Shown: piece after piece, positions 1 to 11,073 of the stretch
How the letters are laid out: each line of letters begins with the position of its first letter
Numbering within the stretch: the first letter of the stretch is position 1
Source of the DNA: Symsagittifera roscoffensis
Taxonomy: Eukaryota > Xenacoelomorpha > Acoela > Convolutidae
NCBI RefSeq assembly: GCF_963678635.1
Contig: NC_087070.1
Span: 27,466,057-27,530,056, forward strand
Direction: 5' to 3'
Length of the DNA: 64,000 bases
The notes under the pieces: generated by a model
What the model saw: only the letters and a program-made list of their open reading frames with translations
Told to the model about the DNA's origin: nothing
Databases searched by the model: none
Translations under genes and position numbers: made by a program

Positions 1-138
1 GTAGTTGCAGAAATTTAGAATTTTGTTTGAAAAGAAATGGGACGCTTGGTCCATATGTAGTTTCCTTGGGTGCCCATATGTATTTGTATATTTCCGTAGG
101 AACCTTAGGACATTTTTTCAATTGTTACTTGAGCAAAC

Positions 139-579
139 TTAGGCCGAAGGCCAATGCGAAAAAGCGTCTACAGCTATTAAGACATTTTTCTTCCGCCCTT
201 TTATGTAGTTTACAGGGCCCCAAAAACCCAGTTGGACCAAATCGTTCGGTTCCTTTGGCTTATATATTTTACCTATATCACTTTTAGGTATGTCAGGTTT
301 AAGAGTTTTACCTGCTTCCAAGCAGTGCTGGCACATTTTAGCGGTGGCCCAAAAGTTACGATGTATTAATGGGATCCAAACCATTTTCGCCGCCGCGAAC
401 GTCTTGTCCCGCCCGTGATGATTGTAATGCACTCTGTTTAGAATGGACGTCGACAAATCCTGCCGTATCGCCAACCGGTCGTCCATCCAGAGGCAGTTTT
501 CTCGTACTGCGAAATCATTGTAGTGTTGTGCACAATATTGCCGAGCTTGGTGATTACTTCTTGTCTTCAAAATTGGCAA
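139..579 (-). pseudogene. Integrase remnant (zinc-binding domain and start of core)
   Basis: An H2C2 zinc-binding domain is visible (histidines in VHYNHHGRDK, cysteines in CQHCLEAGK), as in Ty3/gypsy integrases. It is followed by the beginning of the catalytic core, QLGFWGPVNYIKGRKKNVLIAVDAFSHWPSA in two blocks; the first catalytic Asp expected before FWGP is a Gly. The frame closes at 139 and the rest of the core is not readable in the remaining bases. About 600-1050, between this ORF and RNase H, holds only short fragments of the same pol frame. Confidence 0.8.
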
Positions 580-1234
580 GATTACTTCTTGGCATCTCTA
601 ATTGTCTTCAAAATGGGGTCTTTCTCTAGATTGGCCTCCACAAGTTTCAGATTTAAGATTTCAGGAAATTCGATCTTCTTGGAGATTTTACTGTCTGTGG
701 AAATGATAGAGTAGAGGGACTTTTCGCTATTTACAAGGGGATAAAAGAGACTAGGAAACTGGTGAGGGAACGATATAATTGTATTTAACTTTTTCGAGGT
801 ATTAGTTTTGAGCGGTACTTTTTCTGGGGGTATAATTCAATGTCAGAATCAGAACTTGGACTAGGCGGTTGATTTAGTACCCGGTTTTGAAAATATCAAG
901 ATTAACATTTCCAGATTGAGTTGACGTATTTACAATGCTAGAAAGTTTCGCATCTGATTTCTCCGGTAGCAGACATGTTAGTATTTGAAAATTTATAATT
1001 TTGTTTGATGAAGTACTGCATTTAGCTGACTGATAACAGCGTCTATTTTTTTAGAGCGCAATTGGCATATATCCTTCGATATGCAAGTATCTTGTTTTTG
1101 TTCTGATTGGCTGATCGCCGGCTGCATGCAACCACGCCCTCTTGTGAACGTTCATACTTCTGTCTCGCAATTGCATTTTCAAATTTTCGTCGATTGCTAT
1201 TCGATGTGAAACTCTCGCTTGAGTAAACTCATGT

Positions 1235-2608
1235 TCAGACGCCCTCAACCCCCGGTTTCTCTTGAAATTTATTCACTGTTTGGCTCCTAGGATTTAATTG
1301 GTCCCGAGGATAAAATGCCTCATTAATCATTCGTACTCTTGCTACAGTAAAATTTTCGTCATAATGGCTTGTCTCTGGTGCCGCTGCCGACGGAAAACGT
1401 GATAAGTAATACACTATCCCCATTTTGATCCTTGGCGATGTTCAATTTTAAAATCATACGGTATTAAACGATCATACCATCGGGTTAGTCTAGTGAAAAA
1501 TGTTTTATTTCCTTTCGGAGACGAGTTTAACAGAGTTATTATTGCTTTATGGTCCAATATAATTGTAAAATAGCGCCCGTAAAAGTAATTGTGAAAATGC
1601 GCCGTGGCCCATACTACTTCGAGTAATTCGAGTTCGTTCTTCCATTTTGCTTTCTGCCGTATTATTATATCGTGACGCAAATGAAATTGAACCGTACTGC
1701 TCTAACACGGCTTCCAAACTGTCACGACTAGCGTCGCCGACTATTCTTGTTTCCCGGTGTATATCGTAGTGTTTGAGTTCGACAATTTTCGTAATTAACC
1801 AATTTAACTGTTGAAAAGCGTTGGCGCATGCCTGCGTCCAAATGAATTCATTATTTAAACTCAATAACGGACGGAGAGGCGAACTAACTTCTGCAAGTTT
1901 AGGTAAAAACTTATGTAAGCTGTGTAGTGAGCCCGTTAGTGACTTCAACTGTTTTCTTGACTTGGGGAGTTTTTAAATCTTTTAAATCTTCAACTCCTTG
2001 GGTTTTTCGAACCAACGGTGTAATGCCGTCTTTTCCGATTCAAACATTTAGCCATTCACTTTTAGTTTTGCAAGTTCGCATTTCCGTAACTTCAGGGCGG
2101 TGTTCAGTTCTTTAAGAATTTTCTCTACTAATAGTTCCAGTGTTTCAAGATTTTTTTCTTCTAATGCAATGTGTTCTATTTTAGTTCCCTTCAATACGAC
2201 TAAGATGTCATTTATGAATGCATTCCCTTGTGGGAATTTCTTGAGTAAGGTATCTATAACTTTCTGAAACTCCGCCGACATTGAAGTTAGCCCGTAAAAG
2301 CCGTTCTTAAAGCTGTATGTCACCGTCGATTTTCCCCCTACTAATGAGAAATTAAAGTGTTCGCTGATCTTTTGATCTAATGCTACTGGCCCGTATGGAT
2401 ACGTAAAACCCAGTGTAGTAAAATAGACATCACAGGCTTTCGGCTCTGCAATTATTTGACTTATCCCGTCTACTAGTTCATCAATTTCGAGCATCTTGTA
2501 CTTATTTTTATGTACTTTTTTGTTCAGTTCCCTAGAATCCAATGCGAGTTTCATACGTCGGTCCTTCTTAACTGTGATTACGATTGGGGACACGAAATTC
2601 TTGTCCAA
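1235..2608 (-). pseudogene. Reverse transcriptase-RNase H remnant
   Basis: The RT part (2608-2048) contains SPIVITVKKD, then LALDSRELNKK, and the NGFYGLTSMSAEFQKVID block that precedes the catalytic loop. The catalytic motif is FINDIL where an active enzyme has F/Y-x-D-D, and motif A reads TLGFTYPYG where TLDL-type sequence is expected, so both metal-binding regions are damaged. The RT thumb/RNase H junction (1948-1547) and RNase H (1680-1235, with LELLEVVWA, LDHKAI, RLTRWYDRLIPYDF and YYLSRFP) follow in different frames. At least two frameshifts separate these blocks. Confidence 0.85.
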
Positions 2609-2765
2609 ACCTTCTAGTAGCTTGATAATGTGTCCTTCTTTGATTAGCCGATCTATACTTTGTCCACTTTATCTTGGAGCTTGATCGGTACCTTTCAGCG
2701 TTTTTGTTTTATGGGTTTTAACGCGTCAAAAAATTCGACTCTTACATGAGCGTTCTGTATTTTCC

Positions 2766-3398
2766 CTATTCTTGTAAAAAGTTTGGATACAAGTTATAGA
2801 AGTATATTTGTAATCCGTCTAGCCCCTCTGCACTATCGCTGCTATCTTTTCCCGTAATTCCCATGACTCGTCTTCTTTGTTCTAGCTCCAGTACTTGGGT
2901 GCCCATCAAATCGCGCCCAAGGATTGATTTGTAGTTTCCTGCAATTACAGACACCTGCGCCGGTGTCACCTATCTGTTGAGCGCCATTGTCACCGCTATC
3001 TTCCCCAGTATGTGTATCCAAATGTTGTTGTAGTCTAAAATTGCTTCTAGTGTTGGTTGTAAATGTAGGTTTGTTTTACCCAGTGTTGATTTCAGATCAG
3101 TCATGCTTAAGATTGTAACCGGGGACCCAATATCGACCCAGAGCCACATCTTCTTTCCCGAAACCTCCACTTGGATTCTGGCACTCGCACTTTTCAGCTT
3201 CACCGCGTTCTTTTTATTGGTTGACTTCACCATGCAATCGTCGGACCCTGAGAAGGTAAATATCTCCTCACCGCATTCTTGTTGCTGGTTGACCCATGCT
3301 ACTTGCTCCTCCAGTATTTTGTTGTTGTCTACGCTGTGTGTGCTTCGATGATGCTCATTCTCATCCCGAACTAGACCTAGTCGTCTTCTTCCCCCCAA
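2766..3398 (-). pseudogene. Retropepsin (protease) remnant
   Basis: An open frame of 142 codons (3398-2970) is followed directly, after one stop, by 67 codons in the same frame (2969-2766). The active-site loop reads WVDIGSPVTI where an aspartic retropepsin normally has D-T/S-G, so the catalytic triad is altered (D-I-G). Near the C-terminal end ILGRDLM matches the conserved I/LLGRDWL of Ty3/gypsy proteases. Position between gag and RT fits. With the altered triad and the internal stop it is unlikely to be active. Confidence 0.75.
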
Positions 3399-3468
3399 TG
3401 GTTAGTTCCACCTCTCACGCCCCTACATGTTCGCTCGAAATGCCTTACTTTTCGGCATGCGTTTTAAG

Positions 3469-4350
3469 TTATGCCTTTCGCCAAACGTATGAAATTTGTT
3501 GCATCACAATATTAGCACCGACGGTTTTCGGTTCGGGTACTGTTTGCCCCGGTGTGTATCCTCCGCGTCCCCCGCGTCCCCCGCGCCCTCTGTTTCGGAA
3601 ACATCCTTGGCCTCTCCTAATATTGCTAACCGGCTCCTGCTTTATAGTCATGTGCGCTGCTGACGTGGCCGGCTTTCTCGTATACGATTTATAGGCGCGC
3701 TCTCTCCTCTCATAGGCTAAAACGATTCGATATACTTCCTCTGGCGACTAGGTAGATCGGGACAACTCTCGTTGACAATCGGACTCTTGCATGTTCATGA
3801 TGAAAATGTTCCGAATATTTTCAGCGGCGTTAGCGAAGTCGCATCTCCCGGCCAAGGCATTAAGCTCTGCATTAAGTTTCTCAAATGTTTCGTTATCTCT
3901 TTGCTTTTTTCCGTAAAATAACCCTCACTCGTGTATAACGTTTCGCTCTCGTTTAAAAACATTCTGCATCTCATCTAGAACACGCGGGTATTGCTCCATT
4001 TTAAAACTAACCGCCAGCTTACGAGGCTTAAAGATTTTTTGCGCTTCATTTCCGATGCAAAGATACAGCTTTGATTTCAACTTTTTCTCCGACTCTAAGC
4101 AATTCTTCCTGTTCACATCCCCAGGTAGCGCTGCAATCGCCGTGGCATCCAAGGTAGCAACGAAGTAAAAATCATCTGGATCTATATCATACTTAGCAAT
4201 CAGTCCCCAGTGGAATTTAATTATCCACTCCTCCCAGCATATTGGCGGCTCCGGAGTGCGCGCTTCCCAAAACGACAATATATTCAGTGGGTTTTCCCCC
4301 ACTTTTCCTTCAGCTGGCTGCGCCATGATGTAGATACCGACGGCGAGCAA
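3469..4350 (-). pseudogene. gag: gag remnant of the minus-strand gypsy element
   Basis: The proximal part is an open frame of about 140 codons (4350-3925), probably starting at the internal MAQPAEGK methionine near 4325. It encodes a capsid-like segment rich in charged and aromatic residues. The distal piece (3651-3469) carries an RGG-rich stretch (RGRGGRGGRGG) typical of a nucleic-acid-binding Gag C-terminus; I see no intact CCHC knuckle. Between them the frame is broken (about 3650-3925). The assignment as gag rests on position upstream of protease and on the RGG tail; the capsid itself has no motif I can name. Confidence 0.6.
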
Positions 4351-4515
4351 ATAACTTTGAATTCAAGAGGAAACTCTATTGTTCAAATTACCTAAATTAC
4401 CGCACTCATCTGTTTCAGTGTACGCCAGACAATAGCGATCACAAGGTCAACAGCAGCAGGTCCCCCGACGGAAACCGAAGACTGTACATAAGCTCAAAAC
4501 TTAAAAGATTTTAGC

Positions 4516-4582
4516 AGTTCGAGCGGTTTTTTAGACGATTGCGCTCAACATCTTGCTTTAAAATGAGCGGTTTGAGCGGTTT
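4516..4582. repeat. Partial copy of the GAGCGGTTT foldback repeat
   Basis: This stretch has GAGCGGTTT motifs, a GCGCTCAA-type inverted motif, TCTTGCTTTAAAATGA and then GAGCGGTTTGAGCGGTTT. The same order and spacing occurs in the left arm of the hairpin at 20938-21255. Only one arm is present here, next to the CATA microsatellite. Confidence 0.7.
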
Positions 4583-4633
4583 CGATTGATTTTGCTGCAT
4601 CTATTTGGCAATTAGCAAATGTTGCTGCGTTAC

Positions 4634-5017
4634 TACATACATACATACAAACATACATACCTACATACATACATACATACATACATACATACATACATAC
4701 ATACATACATACATACATACATACATACACACACATACATACACACATACATACACACAAACACACATACATACATACAAACATACATTCATATATACAT
4801 ACATATGTACATACGTACATACATAGATATTTACAAAAATACATACATACATCTATACACATAGATACAAACATACTTACATTAATACATACATTCATAC
4901 GTACATACATACATACATACATACATACATACACACACATACATACATACATACATACATACATACATACATACATACATACATACATACATACATACAT
5001 ACATACACATACATACA
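4634..5017. repeat. (CATA)n / (TACATACA)n microsatellite
   Basis: About 380 bp of imperfect CATA tetranucleotide repeats with interspersed CACA, CGTA and TATG variants. Open frames through it (poly Tyr-Ile-His-Thr and the reverse Cys-Met-Tyr-Val) are artefacts of the repeat. It sits between the foldback fragment and the LINE fragment. Confidence 0.97.
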
Positions 5018-5163
5018 TTTTTTCCAGTGGTTATTTTGCTCGAGCATTTGAAAAAGGTCGCTCATATTGTTTGTGGTCTAGACATTGAAAGAAAACCTTA
5101 CTTGAGTTGAGAACGGTTAAGCACATTTTTTAAATTGTAGGTTCTGGAAGCAATGTTCAGTAA

Positions 5164-6509
5164 TTAAATGCCTCGGTAGTTAGAGCATTTCTTGAAGTCA
5201 CCTTTTTTATGTACAGGTATAATCAACGCGTTTTTCCAGTCATTTGGGACGGTCTTTGAGTTCGATATTTTACTTAGGATGGTATGGAGGCAATCGACAA
5301 GTTCGGGAAGACCATATGAGAATAGTTCTGATCGCAGGTTGTCATCTCCAGAAGCTTTCCTCAACTTCAGCTTGCCGATTGCGACTCTAATTTTTCGTCT
5401 TTTGTTGCTCTGTCTGCCCTGACGAGTGCTAGAGGTTTGTCCGCACTGTGGGTAATTGTTGCGCGTTGCGATGGGGGTCGGTTCAAGAGGCGTTCAAAGT
5501 GTTTAGCCCATTTTTCGAGCTTTCGAGATCTGCGAGTGCCTCGTAATACCGGGCTTTGTCCCTTCTAACTGCCTTTTTTATCTCTTTTCTCAGGGTGGCA
5601 AGGGTTTGCTTAGACCGACAACGGCTTCGTTTTTTGACAAGCTGTAAGGTTTCAGCCGAGATCCAGGCACTACGGCGCGTTTGGGGTTTGTCGATGCTCT
5701 TTTCGGCGGCTTCTTGCATTGCTGACTTCAGTTTGGTCCAGTATTGGTCATAATTTTCTTCCTGGGCCTCATTTGGCAGCAATTTTTTCAACTCGTTCTG
5801 GTATTTTCTACGTACTGTTGGGTCCTTCAATTTGTTCAGGTCGAGTCTCAGGGTTCTTACTCTTTTAGTGTATCTTTTCAGTTTGATTTTGAGTGTTGCT
5901 GCCACCATCTGGTGGTCGGAGTCTAGTGCCACCTCGTTTCGGATGGTCTTACAGTCAGTTATAGATGTCCTTCATCTTTTGGGGACTACAAGGAGGTCGA
6001 TTTGGTTCTTCGTCCTGCCATCATTCAAGTGCCAGGTGGGATATGATTGTTTTTTCTTTTGAAATGTTGTATTTGATATTGTTATGTTATATGTCACAGC
6101 AAAATTGGCTAGTAGTTCACCGTTTGCGTTCCGGTTCCCGTACTGAAGCGTCCAATATGAGATTTTTCATCTGGGTGCGCTGTACCAAGTTTTGCGTTCA
6201 TGTCCTCTCCGATAATAGCGATGTCTTTTTTGTTGACATCTTGAATCAGGTTCGTGATATCATTATAGAATGCCTCTTTGATGTCTGCGTCTGCGTCCTC
6301 TGTTGATGCATTGGCACAGATCAATGATAGGGGGATTTGTGAGGCATGTATTCTCATGTAGCAAAGCCTAGCGTTCACGGGCTTCCATTCCATGACGTGA
6401 TTCACCAGTTTGTTGTCTATCACGATGGCGACGCCATTTAGGCCCTGGGAGTCCTCATAGCAAGAATTGTAGAGTTTGTAGCAGGGGGCTCCATTCGCGT
6501 CATCAATTG
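5164..6509 (-). mobile_element. RTE-like non-LTR retrotransposon (LINE) fragment
   Basis: On the minus strand the fragments run from an apurinic-type endonuclease (6423-6109, with DIAIIGEDMNAKLG where the family has GDxNAxxG) through the endonuclease end (DGRTKNQID near 6000, ALDSDHQMV at 5930) and a basic linker (5932-5483) to the very start of the RT (5364-5164, with W..ALIIPVHKKGD and NYRGI). The frame changes near 6100 and 5960. The RT stops right after NYRGI at 5164, so the catalytic RT and the LINE 3' end are missing, and the 5' end disappears into the N gap. The motif set is that of the RTE/BovB type. Confidence 0.85.
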
Positions 6510-6709
6510 NNNNNNNNNNNNNNNNNNNNNNNNNNNNNNNNNNNNNNNNNNNNNNNNNNNNNNNNNNNNNNNNNNNNNNNNNNNNNNNNNNNNNNNNNNN
6601 NNNNNNNNNNNNNNNNNNNNNNNNNNNNNNNNNNNNNNNNNNNNNNNNNNNNNNNNNNNNNNNNNNNNNNNNNNNNNNNNNNNNNNNNNNNNNNNNNNNN
6701 NNNNNNNNN
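6510..6709. other. Assembly gap (200 N)
   Basis: Exactly 200 N, a round number that suggests a placeholder scaffold gap rather than a measured length. It separates the LINE fragment (minus strand) from the second gypsy element (plus strand), so the order and distance across it are uncertain. Confidence 0.99.
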
Positions 6710-7103
6710 AAAATCGGCAGTTAAAATCAAATTGGGAGACGACGACGAAGCTAACCGAATGGTTTGCTACAATGGATACAAACTCCTGTCCCTTGGCCGA
6801 TTGATCGCCCCCATAGAATCAGGAGGATGGACGATTCAAACAGCCTCTTTCATAGTGGTGGATGACAGACGAGCGAAGATGCTGGGGCGCAACCTTCTTC
6901 CGCAAATTGGAATACAACTGCACCAGCAGCGAAAGCCAATTGGTAATTCAACACTTCATGTCAATAACATTGACAGGTCAGGCACACAAATCGAGGCGTG
7001 GGTCAAAACCACGTACCCTGGACTTTGTACGCGAATAGGGCGCTCAAAAAATCAGATGGTTCATACTCAATTCTTAAGAGAATTCAAAGCTTTGCAGCAA
7101 TGA
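6710..7103 (+). pseudogene. Protease C-terminal part of the plus-strand gypsy element
   Basis: The open frame emerges from the gap and includes RRAKMLGRNLLPQIGIQL, where MLGRNLL is the conserved C-terminal retropepsin block (I/L-L-G-R-D/N). The active-site Asp is not in the available sequence. After the protease the frame runs through a linker and ends at 7103 in ALQQ-stop, while the RT N-terminus continues in a second frame from about 7000. Confidence 0.7.
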
Positions 7104-7930
7104 GGAAGACGTGTTCCCATTCATATTCAAGAAAAAGTGGAAAAAGAAATTCGATCATTCATATTCAAGAAAAAGTGGAAAAAGAAATTCGATCACTAAT
7201 TGACCGAGGTCATATAGTCCGTCTGGAAAAAAGCAGTGACCCACATTTTATAAGCCCTATTGTGATAACGGTGAAAAAAGATCAGTCAAAAAAGTTAGCA
7301 ATGGATTCGAAACAAATAAAAAATCGATAAATAAGAACAAATACCAAATGCCGAACATTGAGGTTTTGCTAGACAATATAGCACAGTAGGCTCAGGAAGG
7401 AACAAATAAGCCAGGGACAACATTTTTTCTTCATTAGACCTACGCTACGCGTATAGCCAACTGCTACTTGATGAAACAACGCGTACGCAGTGTAATTTAA
7501 GCATTATTAGCGGTAGAGCTAAAGGAACCTACCAGCTACAAACAGGCTTCTACGGGCTAACCTACATGCCCGCGGAGTTTCAGAAGGCCATAGATCCGAC
7601 CCTTAATAACGAAACACACACTTTCGATTCTTAGATGATATTCTAATCATTTCGCACGGTACCAAAGAGCAACACATAGAGAAACTAACAAAAGTCCTAG
7701 ATAAGTTAGCTGCCGAAAACATGGCCATTTCAGTTAACAAAAGTAAATTTGGGTGCAAAAAAGTAGAGCGGCTGGGATTCACAATCAACGAATACGGCAC
7801 AACTCCTATGCCAAAGAAGACGGACGTAATAGTAAACCTGCAACACCCAAAAATTTTCAAACAACTCAAACAAATTTTCAAAAAGTTTTATGGGGTCTAT
7901 CCAACACTTGAACAAGTTTATTCCTAATCT
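7000..7930 (+). pseudogene. Reverse transcriptase remnant
   Basis: Blocks in order: HFISPIVITVKKDQ and AMDSKQIKNR (to 7330), KNKYQMPNIE (7335-7370), a motif A block FSSLDLRYAYSQLLLDE around 7430-7470, QTGFYGLTYMPAEFQKAID (7540-7595), the catalytic FLDDILIISH around 7628-7657, then KSKFGCKKVERLGF (7740-7780). Frames switch at least three times and a stop lies near 7330. Unlike the minus-strand relative, motif A Asp and the LDD catalytic box are still readable, so the decay is mainly by indels. Confidence 0.85.
7119..7194. repeat. 38-bp tandem duplication inside RT
   Basis: Two adjacent identical 38-bp copies (7119-7156 and 7157-7194), each beginning ATTCATATTC and ending ATTCGATC. 38 is not a multiple of three, so this duplication alone shifts the RT frame. 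Confidence 0.95.
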
Positions 7931-8252
7931 GGCACAATTATGTACCCCCTTACGACCTCTACTGTCTACAACCAACAAATTTAATTTTGTAAGGAAGGAG
8001 GAAAACGAAAAAGCGTTCAAAAACATAATAGATGCGGTTAAGAATATAACTTGCCCCCTTTAAGAGAATTACTAGGAAATGCCACAGTGGCGCACAAACT
8101 CAACTCACATTCGCTCCCATTAATTACGCCACCTTCAACAATTACTTAAACAAACCACCATCGCCTGAACTTACCATCAGTATTGTCACACACCAAGTCA
8201 TTCCATCGGCAGGAGGGTAGAAAACGAAAAAGTCAACGTCATCTGCCAAACC

Positions 8253-9068
8253 TTGCAGGAAGAAACAACCACGACAGAATGCCAGACAACCAAAGTGGAA
8301 AAGGAGAACAAGCCCTTGTTGCGGAAAAACTTAAGGAAAATTATGGATGTCGAGTTTTTGGCAGCAGCTACACAAAGAGACCGGAAACTATCACCATTGA
8401 TGAATATGGTGAAACAACAAAAATGGGACAGTCTGAAACAATGCTATGGTCCTAACTTTTGCAAGGTGTGCCACCGAATGTCAGTTAGAGACAACATTCT
8501 ACTATGCGATGATAAGGTTGTCATACCCTAACATTTAAGACCTACACTAAGGGACGCGTTACAACTCACACACACAGGCCAAGGCGGCATGCTAGAAGCG
8601 GCAAAACATGTCTGGTATCCCTACTTGCACTGTGGTATTGTGTCCGCAGCACAGAATTGTAAAAGCTGCCTCGAGAAAGGTAAGAGTCTTAAAGTAATCG
8701 CAGGGAAAATTACTAAAGAACACTCGACGCAGGATGAAAATAAAAAAGAATATATCTTGGTCGGAGTGGATCGTTTCTTTCGTTTTCCTTACGCAAAGCT
8801 TGTTTCAAACAATAAAGCGGATACAACCGTTTGTTTTATGCAAAATCAAATGGTAAATCAAGGGGTTCCCCGTAATATTCAATGCGGCCAAGCCCAAGGT
8901 TTTCGAGCCAAAAAGTTCTTAATATATTGCAAATCCAATAATATCAAATTATTATTCGCACCAGTGGATGACCACAGGGTAATGGGTATAGTCGAGCGAC
9001 TCATAGGAACTCTAAAATCGAGACTATCAATCATGAAAATTGACAGACAAAACCAACAATCCATATAA
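8253..9068 (+). pseudogene. Integrase remnant of the plus-strand gypsy element
   Basis: The frame 8253-8531 (MQEETTT...) is the RNase H-integrase spacer and ends at a stop immediately before the H2C2 domain. The zinc-binding domain follows (HTGQGGMLEAAKHVW with two His, then CKSCLEKGK with two Cys, about 8570-8690). The core (ILVGVDRFFRFPYAK at 8755-8800, GVPRNIQCGQ at 8860-8890, DDHRVMGIVERLIG near 8965-9010) has the final catalytic Glu region, but the second catalytic position reads IQCGQ where I-x-x-D-x-G is usual. A frameshift near 9040 moves the reading into the next ORF. Confidence 0.8.
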
Positions 9069-11040
9069 ACTCGCATCTGACGTCGCCGAACTAATTAAAA
9101 CACTTCGCATAACGCCAAACGCAACTACAAAAGTAACCCCGTTTGAAGCCCATTTTCGTCGAAAGCTTAAAACAGCACTAACCAATATTAGCACATCACC
9201 AAAACTCTCAAATCTCTCATGGAAAAACACTAAGCTTTCATGTTTAGATGAAAAAGTATTTACAAAGCCAGCACTAACTGCGGAAGCTATGTGGGACCGC
9301 GAGAAGAACAGCCAGGATGAGCTGGATCTAGTCTACAAAGACGCAGGGGCTAAGGAAACAGTGGTGCCAGAAAGAATGGACCACCAATACTTGCCTGAAC
9401 CTACCTTCAACCCTGTCGAGAATACAACTACCACAACAGTGGACGAACCGCAGGGCCCAAAAAGTCACCAACAAGACAACAACCCGGGAAAACGACGCGC
9501 AAAAATCCAACCGGTGCCAATACACCGAGAAGACACAATTACGCTGGAAAGCAGCGACGAAGACTATGACCAACAACTGCTCAAGAAGTTTCCATTAGGT
9601 ACGCATCTACCACTTTCAAACAAACCTTACGATGCATTTAAAATCAAAAGATCATTTCTAAGCGACAAGTCGACCAACTTAGAAAACTTAAAAACGCGTA
9701 AGCCAATAAGACCACTCACTAATCAAGCGAAAGAACACCTCCAAAGGACACCCCCAATCTTCCTAAAAGACCGATTCAAAGGTCCAGCTCACACAATTGA
9801 CCCTAAAACAGGTCTTCGATTAAAGCAAGTAGTTAGAAAATCGGGAACAATTGCACGAAAAATATAAAATCCAGGAACATTTGGGGCACAATTGAAAATT
9901 ATCAAAAAATGGGTGAATACAAAATTACTCCCCACACACCGCGTGGATAAGAGGAGATGGCAAACAACCGCGGGTAATAAGGCACGATGGCCTACCTTTA
10001 TTCCGGATTCAATGGTATACGGGAAATGTAGGCCGGCGGGGTTAAAGGACTTTGTGGCATATACACATCTACCTCGAGCCAAACCACGTGTTTCAGGAAA
10101 AAAGACCACCAACCAACATACCACCACAGAGGTAAAAACAACAACAAGCCCAAAGCGATCACCTCCAAAAACGATTCAGGACATTATACAACAATCGCTG
10201 AATCAAAAAGCCTTGGGACCAAAGAAGCTGTTCAGTGCCTTCAACAGCAAACCGAAACTACCACAATGTACAAAACAATTAAACAAGGACCCGAAAACGC
10301 AGCGGCAACAACAAACAAAACCATCTGGAAAAATGAGCCCTAAGAAAAAACCAAAACTGGACCTGACAAAAATCCAATTTGAATGCGACACTTCCATTTC
10401 ACTATCGTCATATACCGATCAGTACGAAAAAACACCGTCACCAGATAAACCAGCCGCAAAACGAATAGACATAAAAGCCACACCTGAAGAAAAAACTCCC
10501 GAGATACGACGATCCTCAAGACAAAGAAAGGGCACACTGGCCACAACGCTGGGAAACGCTATTCCCATAGCTCAAATCTCAAATGCCTCTGAATCTTGTT
10601 TGGTAGCACACGTCGAACTCGCTACAACCGACATCAGTACCCCAGATCAGCCAGCCGAAATCCCACAAGTCGACACCAATCGGATACCCGACAGCGCCCC
10701 GTCACAAATTTCCTGCGAGGAAATCATATGCACAGAAATTCACATGGAAGCCGCAACCCCAGAAAACAAAAGATACGAAACCACAAGCGACAGCACAACG
10801 AGAATCAAACCAAGTTCCCGATACATTCTAGAAAAAGCACAAACAACAGAAGAATCCTTCAGCAAGAACTTCGAGGAGGCAATGAACATACTTCATTCCA
10901 TTTCACCGGTTCGGGGAGTTTCGATGACATTCCAACGAGAAAGAGAATACACCACGGAGCAACATGAACAGGTCGGCGCACTACGGTACAAGCGGAGAAG
11001 GACGCATAAAAAGAAAATGCCACAAAAGCCATTGAAATGA
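9040..11040 (+). pseudogene. Integrase C-terminus plus long basic/Thr-Pro-rich extension, one in-frame stop
   Basis: From 9040 one reading frame stays open to 11040 except for a single TAA at 9865-9867, about 667 codons in total. The first ~80 codons (NPYKLASDVAELIK, TPNATTKVTPFEAHFRRK) are the C-terminal end of the integrase. The remainder is rich in Lys, Thr, Pro, Ser and Gln, with no cysteine pattern, no hydrophobic span and no motif I recognise. It is unlike an Env. The annotated-looking start at 9892 is a TTG, not an ATG, which supports one interrupted frame rather than two genes. It could be a pol C-terminal extension or a separate 3' ORF. Confidence 0.6.
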
Positions 11041-11047
11041 AAAGAGC

Positions 11048-11071
11048 GGATAAGTGAGATATTCACTTATT
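11048..11071. other. Short inverted repeat upstream of the polypurine tract
   Basis: GGATAAGTGA and TCACTTATTC flank a 5-bp spacer, giving an 8-bp perfect stem (ATAAGTGA/TCACTTAT) just upstream of the polypurine tract of the gypsy element. No function is implied by the sequence. Confidence 0.5.
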
Positions 11072-11073
11072 CA

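Larger units (their letters stand above)
1..4350 (-). mobile_element. Decayed Ty3/gypsy LTR retrotransposon, minus strand
   Basis: Reading leftwards, the translated fragments follow the Ty3/gypsy order: gag (4350-3469), retropepsin (3398-2766), reverse transcriptase (2608-2048), RNase H (1948-1235), integrase (579-139). The reading frame changes several times and stops separate the pieces, so this is a pseudo-element. The integrase runs off towards the window start, so the 3' LTR, if it survives, lies outside. I could not identify a 5' LTR between 4350 and 4500. The RT is related to that of the plus-strand element at 6710-11040 (both have an SPIVITVKKD block), so the two are relatives in opposite orientation. 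Confidence 0.85.

Noticed and set aside
4545..5018. ORFs of up to 157 codons of Tyr-Ile-His-Thr or Met-Tyr-Val-Cys repeats
   Set aside because: They are translations of the CATA microsatellite.
9892..9894. Separate gene starting at 9892
   Set aside because: The start would be TTG; the frame is the same as the upstream ORF and only one stop separates them.
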